Assembly: GCA_934179675.1 (NCBI GenBank)
Contig: CAKPQS010000004.1
Coordinates: 1 to 57,910, forward strand
Reading direction: 5' to 3'
From: an uncultured Bacilli bacterium
Lineage (GTDB): Bacteria > Bacillota_I > Bacilli_A > RF39 > UBA660
Length of the DNA stretch: 57,910 nt
A program made the translations under genes and the position numbers. This document shows, in pieces, positions 15,862 through 24,770 of the stretch (within the stretch, counting starts at the first letter, position 1; every line of letters begins with the position of its first letter). The notes beneath the pieces are model-generated. The model ran no database searches and was not told the DNA's origin. It worked only from the letters and a program-made list of their open reading frames with translations.

Positions 15862-16706
15862 ATAATTATTTAGCAAAACATTTAGAAATAACAAGAAGTC
15901 AAGTAAAAAAAAATATAGATAATATTTATATAAATAATAAAAATGAAAAAAGTGGTTACATTTTAAAAGAAAATGATATCATTACTTATGAATTTAAAGA
16001 AGATGAAGAAATTAAACCAGAAAATATAAAATTGGACATCATCTATGAAGATGAAGATATAATTATAATTAATAAACAAAATGGATTAGTAGTACACCCA
16101 GGAGCAGGAAAAAGTAATGGCACATTAGTTAATGCACTTATGTATTTATCCAAAAATTTAAGTGATATAAATGGAGAATATAGACCCGGTATAGTACACA
16201 GAATTGATGCCTATACAACAGGATTATTAGTAATTGCTAAAAACAATGAATCACATAATGTATTAGCACAAGAAATAAAAAGTAAACAAGCAAAAAGAAA
16301 ATATTTAGCGATCGTTTGGGGAAATATAAATAACAACACTGGAACAATTGATGCACCAATTGGAAGAGATCCAAACAATCGATTAAAAATGAAAGTAACA
16401 GACATAAACAGTAAAGAAGCAGTAACTCATTTTAAAGTATTAAAAAGATTTAAAAGAGCAACATTATTAGAAGTTGAATTAGAAACAGGAAGAACTCATC
16501 AAATAAGATGTCACATGGAATATATAGGCCATCCAATCGTAAATGATTCCGTATATGGAAATCATCCCTTAATTGATGAAACAGGCCAAGCATTACATGC
16601 TTTTGAATTAGAATTAATACATCCTAAAACAAAAAAAATAATGACATTTAAAGCTGAAACACCCGAGTGCTTTAATAAAATTTTAAACATATTGGAGGCG
16701 GAATGA
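15822..16706 (+). CDS. rluD: Pseudouridine synthase, RluD family
   Basis: 294 residues from ATG 15822, chosen for the GGAGG RBS at 15810-15814; an earlier in-frame ATG inside lspA lacks one. An N-terminal S4 RNA-binding domain (PGERLDNYLAKHL...) precedes the catalytic domain, with the active-site aspartate in HRIDAYTTGLLV (canonical HRLDxxTSG) and the conserved segments GLVVHPG and ETGRTHQIR. It isomerises uridines, by family in 23S rRNA helix 69 (RluD) or a related site. It overlaps lspA at its start and the rhomboid gene at its end (4 nt). Confidence 0.9.
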   Translation: MEKITVKEPGERLDNYLAKHLEITRSQVKKNIDNIYINNKNEKSGYILKENDIITYEFKEDEEIKPENIKLDIIYEDEDIIIINKQNGLVVHPGAGKSNGTLVNALMYLSKNLSDINGEYRPGIVHRIDAYTTGLLVIAKNNESHNVLAQEIKSKQAKRKYLAIVWGNINNNTGTIDAPIGRDPNNRLKMKVTDINSKEAVTHFKVLKRFKRATLLEVELETGRTHQIRCHMEYIGHPIVNDSVYGNHPLIDETGQALHAFELELIHPKTKKIMTFKAETPECFNKILNILEAE

Positions 16707-17857
16707 TGTTAAACAAAATAGATGAAGTAACAATGAAATTAATGCACTATTTCATAACGGAAAAAGGATATAATCCAGTTATTTTGCAAGGATTACAAAA
16801 TGAAATATGGTTAGAAAATTTAAATTCAGACTATAAAATAATAAGAATTGTATCAAATTATATTCATAATAATGAACAATTAAATTTTGATTTATTTAGA
16901 TCAACTAGAATAATTAAAAAAATAAAATTACAAACATTTTCATTTACTATGAATACATTAAATATATTTGTAAATTTAGGCGATAATGTTGAAGAAAATA
17001 AAATAAATAAGACAAATCAAATGGAACTTGTAAGTATCAAAGATATAAATGAATTAAATAAATATGATAATGTTTTAAAAATATTTCCAGATATAATTAC
17101 AGATACAAAATTTGATGAAGAAGGTGTAAAATTATTCATGAAAATAACAGGTGATATAAATAAAAAAAATGAAGAAAATGGTAAAAGAGCAGAAGAAATA
17201 TTTGGCATTAGAAAACCATATATAACTTATGGCATAATAACAATTAATATAGTACTATACATAATAATGTTAACATTAAGTAGAAGCGGTTTAGGTGAAT
17301 TTGATGTTCAAACATTATTAAAATTTGGTGCCAATTATAAACCACTCGTATTAGCAGGAGAATATTGGCGTTTAAGCGCATCTGCCTTTTTACACGATGG
17401 CATAATTCATTTAATATGTAATATGTATGCCCTATATGTAATTGGACCACAATTAGAAAATTTCTTTGGAAAAACAAGATTTTTAATTATATACTTATTC
17501 AGTGCTATAGCAGGTAATTTATTATCACTAACATTCTCAAGTGCTGTAAGTGTTGGAGCAAGTGGTGCCATATTTGGACTATTTGGCTCTCTATTATATT
17601 TTGGTTATTATTATAGAGTATATCTAGGTAATGTATTAAGAACACAATTAATACCAGTCATAATGATTAATATATTATTCGGTTTAGTAACACCAGGAAT
17701 AGATAACGCCGCCCATATAGGAGGATTAATTGGTGGTATCTTTATATCAATGGGAATAGGGGTAAAATATAAAAGTACTAAATCTGATATGATAAATGGC
17801 ATGATCGTATCAATTTTATATTTAGCATTCTTAATTTATATGGTATTTTTTAGGTAA
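16703..17857 (+). CDS. Rhomboid family intramembrane serine protease
   Basis: 384 residues: an N-terminal cytosolic domain (1-170) and a C-terminal rhomboid core with about six to seven membrane helices. The catalytic Ser287 is in GASGAIFG, His338 in AAHIGG, and the oxyanion Asn240 in HLICNMYAL, so the enzyme appears active. The layout (large N-terminal domain plus rhomboid) resembles YqgP/GluP of Bacillus subtilis, though no TPR tail is seen. It overlaps rluD by 4 nt and has an upstream GGAGG. It may act in membrane-protein quality control; substrate unknown. Confidence 0.9.
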   Translation: MMLNKIDEVTMKLMHYFITEKGYNPVILQGLQNEIWLENLNSDYKIIRIVSNYIHNNEQLNFDLFRSTRIIKKIKLQTFSFTMNTLNIFVNLGDNVEENKINKTNQMELVSIKDINELNKYDNVLKIFPDIITDTKFDEEGVKLFMKITGDINKKNEENGKRAEEIFGIRKPYITYGIITINIVLYIIMLTLSRSGLGEFDVQTLLKFGANYKPLVLAGEYWRLSASAFLHDGIIHLICNMYALYVIGPQLENFFGKTRFLIIYLFSAIAGNLLSLTFSSAVSVGASGAIFGLFGSLLYFGYYYRVYLGNVLRTQLIPVIMINILFGLVTPGIDNAAHIGGLIGGIFISMGIGVKYKSTKSDMINGMIVSILYLAFLIYMVFFR

Positions 17858-17861
17858 ATAT

Positions 17862-17890
17862 TTGACAAGTGTAACAATTTATGATAAAAT
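17862..17890 (+). promoter_or_regulatory. Promoter of rplU operon
   Basis: TTGACA (17862-17867), 17 nt, TAAAAT (17885-17890). Confidence 0.75.
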
Positions 17891-17987
17891 CTTTACTTGT
17901 GTAGGGCCTCACTCTACAACCGCACAGAAATGGTTAAAAACATTATGTACCATAATGGCGAGTCTTAGTAAATAAGGAGGTAATAAA
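17891..17987 (+). promoter_or_regulatory. Probable ribosomal protein L21 leader
   Basis: An untranslated leader of ~90 nt between the promoter and the rplU RBS contains GTAGGGCCTCACTCTACAACCGCACAGAAATGG and further pairable segments, the position and style of the Firmicutes L21 autoregulatory leader. The exact fold was not computed. Confidence 0.6.
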
Positions 17988-18287
17988 ATGAAAGCAATTA
18001 TCAAAACAGGTGGAAAACAATATATCGTTGAAGAAGGTTCAATTATTTACGTTGAAAAATTAGATTTAGAACCTGGAAAAGAAGTAGTTTTTGATGAAGT
18101 TTTAATGGTAGATGATAAAGTTGGAAATCCACTAGTAAAAGGTGCTAAAGTTACTGGTGAAGTTATTAAAAATGGTAAACAATCTAAAATAATTGTTTAT
18201 AAATACGTTCAAAAAAATAACTATCATAAAAGACAAGGACATAGACAACCTTATACAAAAGTTGAAATTAAGTCTATTAAGGCATAA
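17988..18287 (+). CDS. rplU: 50S ribosomal protein L21
   Basis: 99 residues, full length. It starts MKAIIKTGGKQY and contains the family-typical IVYKYVQKNNYHKRQGHRQPYT with its basic 23S rRNA-binding loop. AAGGAGG RBS. First gene of rplU-prp-rpmA, preceded by its leader and promoter. It binds 23S rRNA in the large subunit. Confidence 0.97.
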   Translation: MKAIIKTGGKQYIVEEGSIIYVEKLDLEPGKEVVFDEVLMVDDKVGNPLVKGAKVTGEVIKNGKQSKIIVYKYVQKNNYHKRQGHRQPYTKVEIKSIKA

Positions 18288-18289
18288 AT

Positions 18290-18604
18290 ATGGTAAAAGT
18301 AAATTATTTTGTTAAAAATGATAAAATAGAAAAAGTCATACTAAATGGTCATAGTAATTATGATGATTATGGAAAAGATATAGTATGTGCTTCTATTAGT
18401 GCGATTGTTATTACAACAGTAAATGCATGTTTAAAAATAGATAAAGATTCTATTAAACATAGTGAGGATAAAGATGTTATAATAACTATCTTAAAACATA
18501 GTGATGTTATAGATAAACTAATTAACAATATGATTGACTTACTAACTGAATTATCAAAACAATATGAAAACAATATCAAAATAGGAGGCGAGAGTTGTGT
18601 TTAA
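18290..18604 (+). CDS. prp: Ribosomal-processing cysteine protease Prp
   Basis: 104 residues. The catalytic His is in NGHSNY and the Cys in DIVCASISA, the standard Prp (YsxB) signature. Located between rplU and rpmA as in other Firmicutes, starting 2 nt after rplU. Prp removes the N-terminal extension of L27 before assembly into the ribosome, and the downstream L27 here carries such an extension (see rpmA), so the pair is internally consistent. Confidence 0.95.
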   Translation: MVKVNYFVKNDKIEKVILNGHSNYDDYGKDIVCASISAIVITTVNACLKIDKDSIKHSEDKDVIITILKHSDVIDKLINNMIDLLTELSKQYENNIKIGGESCV

Positions 18605-18887
18605 ATTAATGCAATTAAATATACAATTATTTGCACATAAAAAAGGTCAAGGTTCAACAAAAAACGGCCGTGATTCTGAATCAAAAAGATTAGGTGCAAA
18701 AGCCGCTGATGGTGAATATGTAACAGGTGGATCTATTCTTTATCGTCAAAGAGGAACTAAAATTTATCCAGGCGTAAATGTAGGAATTGGTTCAGATGAT
18801 ACAGTATTCGCAAAAATAAGCGGATATGTAAAATTTGAAAGACTTGGAAAAGACAAAAAACAAGTTAGTGTTTATCCAAATTTATAA
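18597..18887 (+). CDS. rpmA: 50S ribosomal protein L27 with Prp-cleavable extension
   Basis: 96 residues from GTG at 18597 with RBS AGGAGGCGAG, overlapping prp by 8 nt. The first 13 residues end in LNIQLFA followed by HKKGQGSTKNG, the Firmicutes Prp cleavage site just before the conserved L27 N-terminus that reaches the peptidyl-transferase centre. The rest is normal length L27 (SKRLGAKAADG, VGIGSDDT). Confidence 0.97.
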   Translation: MFKLMQLNIQLFAHKKGQGSTKNGRDSESKRLGAKAADGEYVTGGSILYRQRGTKIYPGVNVGIGSDDTVFAKISGYVKFERLGKDKKQVSVYPNL

Positions 18888-18909
18888 GAAGCAAAAGCTT
18901 CTTTTTTTT
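18886..18909 (+). terminator. Terminator of rplU-prp-rpmA
   Basis: AGAAGC AAAA GCTTCT hairpin followed by T7. Confidence 0.8.
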
Positions 18910-18918
18910 AATTTTTGA

Positions 18919-18947
18919 TTGTATTTTTAAAATTAATATGTTATATT
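18919..18947 (+). promoter_or_regulatory. Promoter for pentapeptide-like gene
   Basis: TTGTAT (18919-18924), 17 nt, TATATT (18942-18947). Confidence 0.6.
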
Positions 18948-18964
18948 GAAGTAGGAGTGTATAT

Positions 18965-19843
18965 ATGAAAAAGGAAAAATTATATAGTTTGAGACAAGAA
19001 TTTCAAACAATGTTAGAAGAATACGAAGGAACAGAAAAAATAAAGTTAAATAAAGATACATTAGAATTATTATTATTTAATAACGAAAGTATTTATGGTC
19101 AAAAATATAAATATTTTTTAAGATTTAATAATTTAAATAAATTAGATTTATCAGAACTATCATTTGATAATGTAGATGTATGTAGAGTTGATTTTACGGA
19201 TTTAAATGTCAAGATTAATCCTCAAACAGTTTTTTTGAAAAATTTGAGCTATATGAAAGCAAAATCAGTTATATTTACAGGATCATTTGATGGAGCTTTA
19301 ATTTGCAATGTTGACTTTACTGGAAGTAAAAATGCCCTTATTGATCCCCAAACAATATCAGCTAAAAACTTAAGTTTTGCAACTTTAAAAGATGCTCAAA
19401 TAAATGGTAATTTTGATAATACAATAATAAGAGGAGCATCATTTGCTGGAGCAAAAGGAAAAATTATTATCAATCCACAAAATATAATGAATAAAGATTT
19501 AAGTTATACAACATTAGAAAACGTTGTATTTATAGGACCATTTGATGATTGTATAATAGAAAGTGCTAATTTTAACAAAGCAATTGGAGTAAAAATCAAT
19601 CCAAATAAAATATATAATCATAATTTAAAAAAATGTAATTTTAGTGGTGTAATATTTACCGATACAATAAAAAATTGTTTAATACAGGATGCAGATTTTT
19701 CAGAAGCAAATAATGTAGAAATCGATTTAAGTACATCTAAATTTTCTAAAGACACTAATATGGAAAATGCCAAAATAACTACAAACGAATATGATCAAAA
19801 ACTATATGAATTAAAAAAAGCTTTTAAAATAAAAAAATACTAA
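18965..19843 (+). CDS. Pentapeptide-like repeat protein with ~42-residue superperiod
   Basis: 292 residues, cytoplasmic, no signal peptide. From residue ~84 the protein repeats every 42-43 residues: I(N/D)PQ....KNLS...L....F.G.FD...I..A.F.GAKG.. at about 84, 126, 169 and a weaker copy at 211. Within each unit the A(D/N)F-type pentapeptide rhythm suggests a quadrilateral beta-helix. Pentapeptide proteins can mimic DNA (gyrase protection) or serve as scaffolds, but nothing here decides. It has its own promoter and a GTAGGAG RBS. Its stop codon overlaps the convergent hinT stop by 4 nt. Confidence 0.75.
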   Translation: MKKEKLYSLRQEFQTMLEEYEGTEKIKLNKDTLELLLFNNESIYGQKYKYFLRFNNLNKLDLSELSFDNVDVCRVDFTDLNVKINPQTVFLKNLSYMKAKSVIFTGSFDGALICNVDFTGSKNALIDPQTISAKNLSFATLKDAQINGNFDNTIIRGASFAGAKGKIIINPQNIMNKDLSYTTLENVVFIGPFDDCIIESANFNKAIGVKINPNKIYNHNLKKCNFSGVIFTDTIKNCLIQDADFSEANNVEIDLSTSKFSKDTNMENAKITTNEYDQKLYELKKAFKIKKY

Positions 19844-20202
19844 TTATTTAGTATTTTATAAACATCTTCAACATTCATTTTATTATTATCATTATAAAAT
19901 GGAATTAAATGTAAATGGAAATGTTTTACTTCCTCTAAAGTACCATTATTTTGAACTAATCTAATACCAATTGGATTAAGTTTTTTTTCTAATAATTTTT
20001 TAATATCTTTTGCTTTTGCTAAAGTATAATTAATAGTATCCAAAGAAGTATCATCAAGATCAACAGAGTGATTTTTAGGAATAATTAAAGTATGTCCATT
20101 TGAAATAGGATTAATATCTAAAAAAACCTTTATTTTATCATCTTCATATAAAGTATAAGAAGGAATATCTCCATTACATATTTTACAAAAAATACAATCC
20201 AT
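19840..20202 (-). CDS. hinT: HIT family nucleotide-binding hydrolase
   Basis: 120 residues from the ATG at 20202, chosen because GGAGG lies 6 nt upstream; this gives the typical MDCIFCKICNGDIPS start with the CxxC of many HIT proteins. The histidine triad is HFHLHLIP near residue 103-110. These enzymes hydrolyse nucleoside phosphoramidates and acyl-adenylates. Length is typical. It is a single-gene unit with its own promoter. Confidence 0.93.
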   Translation of the reverse strand: MDCIFCKICNGDIPSYTLYEDDKIKVFLDINPISNGHTLIIPKNHSVDLDDTSLDTINYTLAKAKDIKKLLEKKLNPIGIRLVQNNGTLEEVKHFHLHLIPFYNDNNKMNVEDVYKILNN

Positions 20203-20219
20203 AATTACCTCCATATATA

Positions 20220-20249
20220 ATTATACAGCATTTTAAATAATTTCTGCAA
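20220..20249 (-). promoter_or_regulatory. Promoter of hinT
   Basis: On minus: TTGCAG (20249-20244), 18 nt, TATAAT (20225-20220), preceded by TG. Confidence 0.6.
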
Positions 20250-20254
20250 TAAAT

Positions 20255-20280
20255 AAAAGGACTATTTTCAGTCCTTTTTA
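20255..20280. terminator. Bidirectional hairpin upstream of hinT
   Basis: AAAGGACT / AGTCCTTT stem with A-run on one side and T-run on the other. It can act in either direction and insulates hinT from the suf operon. Confidence 0.6.
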
Positions 20281-20333
20281 CATGAATATCTGCGTATATC
20301 CACTATTAATTATGTTTTTTTTATATAATTATA

Positions 20334-20362
20334 TTCAATTTATTTAAAAAAAATGATAAAAT
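20334..20362 (+). promoter_or_regulatory. Promoter of the suf operon
   Basis: TTCAAT (20334-20339), 17 nt, TAAAAT (20357-20362). It overlaps an in-frame ATG at 20353, which argues that translation starts downstream at GTG 20380. Confidence 0.5.
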
Positions 20363-20379
20363 ATTACTTGGTGAGAAAA

Positions 20380-21141
20380 GTGCAAAAAATAGAAATTAAA
20401 AATTTAGAAGTTGAAATAGAAAATAAAACAATAATTAAAAATTTTAACTTAACAATAAATACAGGAGAAATCCATACAATTATGGGACCAAATGGTGTAG
20501 GAAAATCTAGTCTATTAAAAACTATAATGGGAGATCCTAATTATGTAGTTAAAAATGGTGATATATTAATAAATAATGAAAGTATTATAAATTTAAAAGT
20601 AAATGAAAGAAGTAAAAAAGGTATTTTTCTAGGAATGCAAATGCCAAATGAAATAGAAGGTGTTACAACTGCAGATTTGATGAGAAGTACTTTAAGAGAT
20701 AATGAAGATTTTAAATTATATAGTTTTGTTAAAGAAATAAACGGATTATGTGATAAATTAAAAATAAATAAAGAAATGTTACATCGAAGTATTAATTTAG
20801 GATTTTCTGGTGGCGAAAAGAAAAAAAATGAAATATTGCAAATGTATATGTTAAAACCAAACTTTATTTTACTTGATGAAATAGATTCAGGACTTGATAT
20901 GGATAGTTTAAAAATAGTTGCATCTAACATAAATGAATATTTCCAAGAATATAAACCAGCTATATTAATGATTACTCATTATGAAAATTTATTAGATTAT
21001 ATAAAACCAGATTATGTTCATATTATGTTAAATGGTAAAATAGTAAAAAATGGTGATATATCTTTAGTTAAAAAAATACAAGAAAAAGGTTATAATTTAT
21101 ATAGTACTAATGAAGTAGATGAAAAGGAAAAACATGAATAA
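20380..21141 (+). CDS. sufC: Fe-S cluster assembly ATPase SufC
   Basis: 253 residues from GTG 20380 (GGTGAG five bases upstream; the earlier ATG lies in the -10 box). ABC ATPase with Walker A GPNGVGKSS, SufC-type FLGMQMPNEIEGV, signature LGFSGGEKKKNE, Walker B FILLDEIDSGLD and switch His in ITHYENLL. SufC supplies ATPase activity to the SufBCD scaffold. First gene of sufC-sufD-sufS; it overlaps sufD by 8 nt. Confidence 0.95.
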   Translation: MQKIEIKNLEVEIENKTIIKNFNLTINTGEIHTIMGPNGVGKSSLLKTIMGDPNYVVKNGDILINNESIINLKVNERSKKGIFLGMQMPNEIEGVTTADLMRSTLRDNEDFKLYSFVKEINGLCDKLKINKEMLHRSINLGFSGGEKKKNEILQMYMLKPNFILLDEIDSGLDMDSLKIVASNINEYFQEYKPAILMITHYENLLDYIKPDYVHIMLNGKIVKNGDISLVKKIQEKGYNLYSTNEVDEKEKHE

Positions 21142-21925
21142 AATAATATTGAATAATAATAAATTAACTAAAGAATTAGATCAAAATATTGTTGTTGTTG
21201 AAAATGGTAAAATGGAAAGATTTGGAATCGATGAATTTTCAATTTATGTTCATGATAATTCTGACTTATTAATAATTATTGAAGATGATATTAAAGTATC
21301 ATTTAATATTAATTTAGATAATAATGTATCATTAAATCTATATGAAATACAAAAAGGAATAAAAACAAAAATAAAATATAAATATACCTTATTAGCGCAT
21401 ACATTCCTTTATATAAATAAAATAAATCATAATATAGAAACAAAAGAATATGATTTAATTAATTTAAATGGAACTAATGCTAAAGTAGAATTTGTATTAA
21501 AAAATATAGCAAGTGGCAATGACAATATAGATGTTATAGTAAATCATAATATAAGAGAAACAACAAGTGATATAAAATGTGATGGATTATGCATTGAAAA
21601 TGGTACATTAAACTTAAATGTAACAACAATAATACCAAATGGATGTATTAAAGCAATCGCAAATCAAGAAAACGAAATAATAAAACTAAATGAATTAAAT
21701 AGTACAATAAAACCATTATTGTTAATTGAAGAATATGATGTTGAAGCATCTCATAGTGCAAAAATCGGATCTTTTAATGAAGAAAATTTATTCTATATGG
21801 AATCTAGAGGATTAAATAGAAAAGAAGCAATAAATTTATTAACAAATGGGTTTTTAAAAAGAAATTTAAAAAATAATGAATTTATTAATGATTTTATAGA
21901 GAAAATGGAGGTGAAATATGAATAG
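21134..21925 (+). CDS. sufD: Fe-S cluster assembly scaffold protein, SufB/SufD family (short)
   Basis: 263 residues from ATG 21134 (AAGGAA upstream). The core beta-helix part and the C-terminal segment EEYDVEASHSAKIG...FYMESRGLNRKEAINLLTNGFL are typical of SufB/SufD. It is much shorter than the usual 350-430 residues, lacking most of the N-terminal helical region. Position between sufC and sufS fits SufD. With no sufB here, it could alternatively serve as the only scaffold subunit with SufC; I cannot tell. Confidence 0.85.
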   Translation: MNKIILNNNKLTKELDQNIVVVENGKMERFGIDEFSIYVHDNSDLLIIIEDDIKVSFNINLDNNVSLNLYEIQKGIKTKIKYKYTLLAHTFLYINKINHNIETKEYDLINLNGTNAKVEFVLKNIASGNDNIDVIVNHNIRETTSDIKCDGLCIENGTLNLNVTTIIPNGCIKAIANQENEIIKLNELNSTIKPLLLIEEYDVEASHSAKIGSFNEENLFYMESRGLNRKEAINLLTNGFLKRNLKNNEFINDFIEKMEVKYE

Positions 21926-23090
21926 AGAAGATTTTGAAGTTTTAAAAAATTATGTATATTTAGATTCAAGTGCAACAGCACTTAAACCTAATTGTATTTT
22001 AAACCCAATAAAAAAATATTATTTAGAAGAAACAGCAAATATTCATAGAGGGGACTATGATATTGCTATTATTGCCGATAATAAATATGATCATGCAAGA
22101 TATTTAGTAAGTAAATTTATAAATGCTAAACAAAACGAAATAATATTTACATATAATACAACAGATTCATTAAATAGAATTGCTTTTGGATATTTTAAAA
22201 ATATATTAAAACCTAATGATGAAATATTGATAACTAAAGCAGAACATGCATCAAATGTTCTTCCGTGGTTTGAATTAGGAAATAAAATAAAATATATTGA
22301 ATTAGAAAATAATAAAGTAACATTAGAAAATGTCAAAAAAGCAATAACAGATCATACTAAAGTTATTTCCATTGCCCATATAACAAATGTATTAGGTGAT
22401 GTAAGACCAATAAAAGAAATTATTAAGTATGCTCATTCTAAAAATATAAAAGTCGTAATTGATGGTGCTCAAAGTGTACCTCATATAAAAACGGATGTTA
22501 AAGATTTAGATATGGATTTTTTAGCATTTTCTGCTCATAAAATGTGTGGACCAACAGGAGTAGGTGTTTTATATGGAAAAGAAGAATATTTGAAAGAAAT
22601 GAAACCACTTGAATTTGGTGGTGGTATGAATGCATCATTTGCAAGTGATACCACAAGAGTATATGACGATGTACCAAGATGTTTTGAAGCAGGAACACCA
22701 AATATTGAAGGCATATTAGCGTTTTCAACTATCATTGAATATTTAAATAAAATAGGAATGGAAAATATAAATAAATATGTAGCTGATTTAAGAAAATATG
22801 CTTTAAACGAATTAAAAAAAATAGATGATTTAGTTATATATAATGAGGATTGTGAATCAAATTTAATAACATTTAATAAAATAGGAATATTCGCTCAAGA
22901 TCTATCAATTTATTTGAGCAAAAAGAATATATGTATTAGAGCAGGTAATCATTGTGCAAAAATGTTAAAAGAATGTTTAGGTGTTAAAAATACATGCCGT
23001 GTAAGTTTATATTTTTATAACACTAAAGAAGATATTGATAAATTAGTAGAAGCTTTAAAAAATAAAAATATTAAAAATGAAATAATATAA
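21918..23090 (+). CDS. sufS: Cysteine desulfurase SufS
   Basis: 390 residues, a PLP enzyme that takes sulfur from cysteine. Visible: N-terminal YLDSSATALKP, HASNVLPW, DGAQSVPH, PLP lysine in SAHKMCGPTG (about 207), and the active-site cysteine in RAGNHCAKM (about 346). Overlaps sufD by 8 nt. The usual Firmicutes followers sufU and sufB are missing: the operon ends in a terminator directly after this gene. Confidence 0.95.
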   Translation: MNREDFEVLKNYVYLDSSATALKPNCILNPIKKYYLEETANIHRGDYDIAIIADNKYDHARYLVSKFINAKQNEIIFTYNTTDSLNRIAFGYFKNILKPNDEILITKAEHASNVLPWFELGNKIKYIELENNKVTLENVKKAITDHTKVISIAHITNVLGDVRPIKEIIKYAHSKNIKVVIDGAQSVPHIKTDVKDLDMDFLAFSAHKMCGPTGVGVLYGKEEYLKEMKPLEFGGGMNASFASDTTRVYDDVPRCFEAGTPNIEGILAFSTIIEYLNKIGMENINKYVADLRKYALNELKKIDDLVIYNEDCESNLITFNKIGIFAQDLSIYLSKKNICIRAGNHCAKMLKECLGVKNTCRVSLYFYNTKEDIDKLVEALKNKNIKNEII

Positions 23091-23120
23091 ATACATTAGA
23101 ATAAACTAATGTATTTTTTT
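23091..23120 (+). terminator. Terminator of the suf operon
   Basis: ATACATTAG / CTAATGTAT perfect 9-bp stem, 6-nt loop, then T-run. Confidence 0.85.
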
Positions 23121-23151
23121 AAATTATGATATAATAAATAAGAGGTGAACT

Positions 23152-24759
23152 ATGAAAAAAATTGTTACAATTTTATCTATAATAGTAATACTTATTTTAT
23201 CATTAATAATATATTTATTCATTAATGTTCCTATTAATAAAGAAATATTAAAAACAAAAGAATTAATTATTCCATTAGGTGAAAGTAAACAAATAGATAT
23301 TAATACAAAAGCTAAATATAATATAAATGATAATCAATATATAAGTGTAAATACAAATGGAAATGTAAAAGGAATAAAAAAAGGTAAAACCATAATATCT
23401 GTAAAAACAGAAAAAAATGAATATTTTATACCAGTAGAAGTAGTAGATCCTATACTTGATATTAATGTATTTGACTATATTATTGAAATTACCAAAGGAA
23501 ATAGTCAAAAATTAAATTTAATTTTAAAAAATAATGTAAAAATTAAATCGTATGAATATGATAAAAATATAATTAATATTGAAAATGAAGTAGTAAAAGG
23601 TATAAATATAGGTAAAACTAACTTAAGAATTTATACAAACAATAATACTTATGTTGATTTAAACATAGTAGTTAATGAAATAAATATTAATATAAATAAA
23701 TTAGAAACAACTTTATTTATTAATAACGAAGATACTTTAGAAATATATACAAATAGTACTATAAAACCTATTTGGTCATCAACAAATAAAAATATCGTAA
23801 CAGTTAATAATGGTATAATAAAAGGAATCAATATAGGAGAAAGTATTGTAAGCGCTACAATATATGATAAAACAATCTCTTGTCATGTGAAAGTAGTTGA
23901 TAAAATAGATAAAATTAAATCATTTAAATTAAATAAAGCATTTATAAATCTTAATTTAAATGAAACATTTGAAATAAAACCATATATTGAACCCAATATT
24001 CCTGATAATTTAATAAAATATGAAATATTAGATAATTCAGTAGTTCGTTTAGAAAACAATAAAATAATTGCACTTAAAAATGGTAAAACAATATTAAAAG
24101 CAAGTATATATAATAAAGAATATTATATGACAATATATGTAGGTAATATTAGTAAAAATTTAAATAGTTTATATAAAATAGAAAATATAATGGATATATT
24201 TGATGAAGTAGCACTAGCTGAAGAATATATAAGTAGACCTAGTTCAACATTGATTCAAAAATGGAATTCACCAATATATTACTATTATAAAAATGCAAGC
24301 GTAGATGATATTAAACAGATTAAGAAAATCGCTCAATTATTAAATGATATTCCTGAATTTCCAGGTATGTTTGAAGCAAATTCCGATCACGCAAATCTAA
24401 TAATAGATTTTGTTGATTATAATTATTTGCACGCCCAAACAAAAGTTGCTGGTGTTGAAGGATATTCAGAAAATACTTTTGCTGGCGACAATATAATTAC
24501 TAAAAGTAATATAATGATAAATTATGATTTAAATCAAAATATTAAAAATTCAGTAATAGCTGAAGAAATACTTCATTCAATAGGTTTAAAAAATGATACC
24601 AAAAAATTTAAAAATAGTGTTTTATATGATTATGGTAGTTTAATAGAGTATCCAACAGATATGGATATCATTTTAATAAATATATTATATGATAAATCTA
24701 TTACTTATGGAATGGATATTAATACTGTTAATAATAAAATAAAAAGCATCCTTAAATAG
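23152..24759 (+). CDS. Membrane-anchored BIG2-repeat protein with DUF2927-like putative metallopeptidase domain
   Basis: 535 residues. One N-terminal membrane helix (about 4-25), then four bacterial Ig-like (BIG2) units recognisable by GKTIISVKT, GKTNLRIYT, GESIVSATI and GKTILKASI endings. The C-terminal ~190 residues contain SVIAEEILHSIGLKND, which resembles the EExxxxLGL segment of DUF2927 proteins; a metal-dependent hydrolase role is suspected for that family but not proven. AGAGGTGA RBS; TATAAT at 23130. Faces the extracellular O-acylation genes across a shared terminator, so an envelope role is likely. Confidence 0.75.
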   Translation: MKKIVTILSIIVILILSLIIYLFINVPINKEILKTKELIIPLGESKQIDINTKAKYNINDNQYISVNTNGNVKGIKKGKTIISVKTEKNEYFIPVEVVDPILDINVFDYIIEITKGNSQKLNLILKNNVKIKSYEYDKNIINIENEVVKGINIGKTNLRIYTNNNTYVDLNIVVNEINININKLETTLFINNEDTLEIYTNSTIKPIWSSTNKNIVTVNNGIIKGINIGESIVSATIYDKTISCHVKVVDKIDKIKSFKLNKAFINLNLNETFEIKPYIEPNIPDNLIKYEILDNSVVRLENNKIIALKNGKTILKASIYNKEYYMTIYVGNISKNLNSLYKIENIMDIFDEVALAEEYISRPSSTLIQKWNSPIYYYYKNASVDDIKQIKKIAQLLNDIPEFPGMFEANSDHANLIIDFVDYNYLHAQTKVAGVEGYSENTFAGDNIITKSNIMINYDLNQNIKNSVIAEEILHSIGLKNDTKKFKNSVLYDYGSLIEYPTDMDIILINILYDKSITYGMDINTVNNKIKSILK

Positions 24760-24770
24760 ATGCTTATTTT
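24744..24770. terminator. Bidirectional terminator between convergent genes
   Basis: AAGCATC / GATGCTT stem; the minus-strand side is followed by TTTATTT, the plus side by ATTTTA. It includes the DHHW gene stop codon. Confidence 0.65.
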
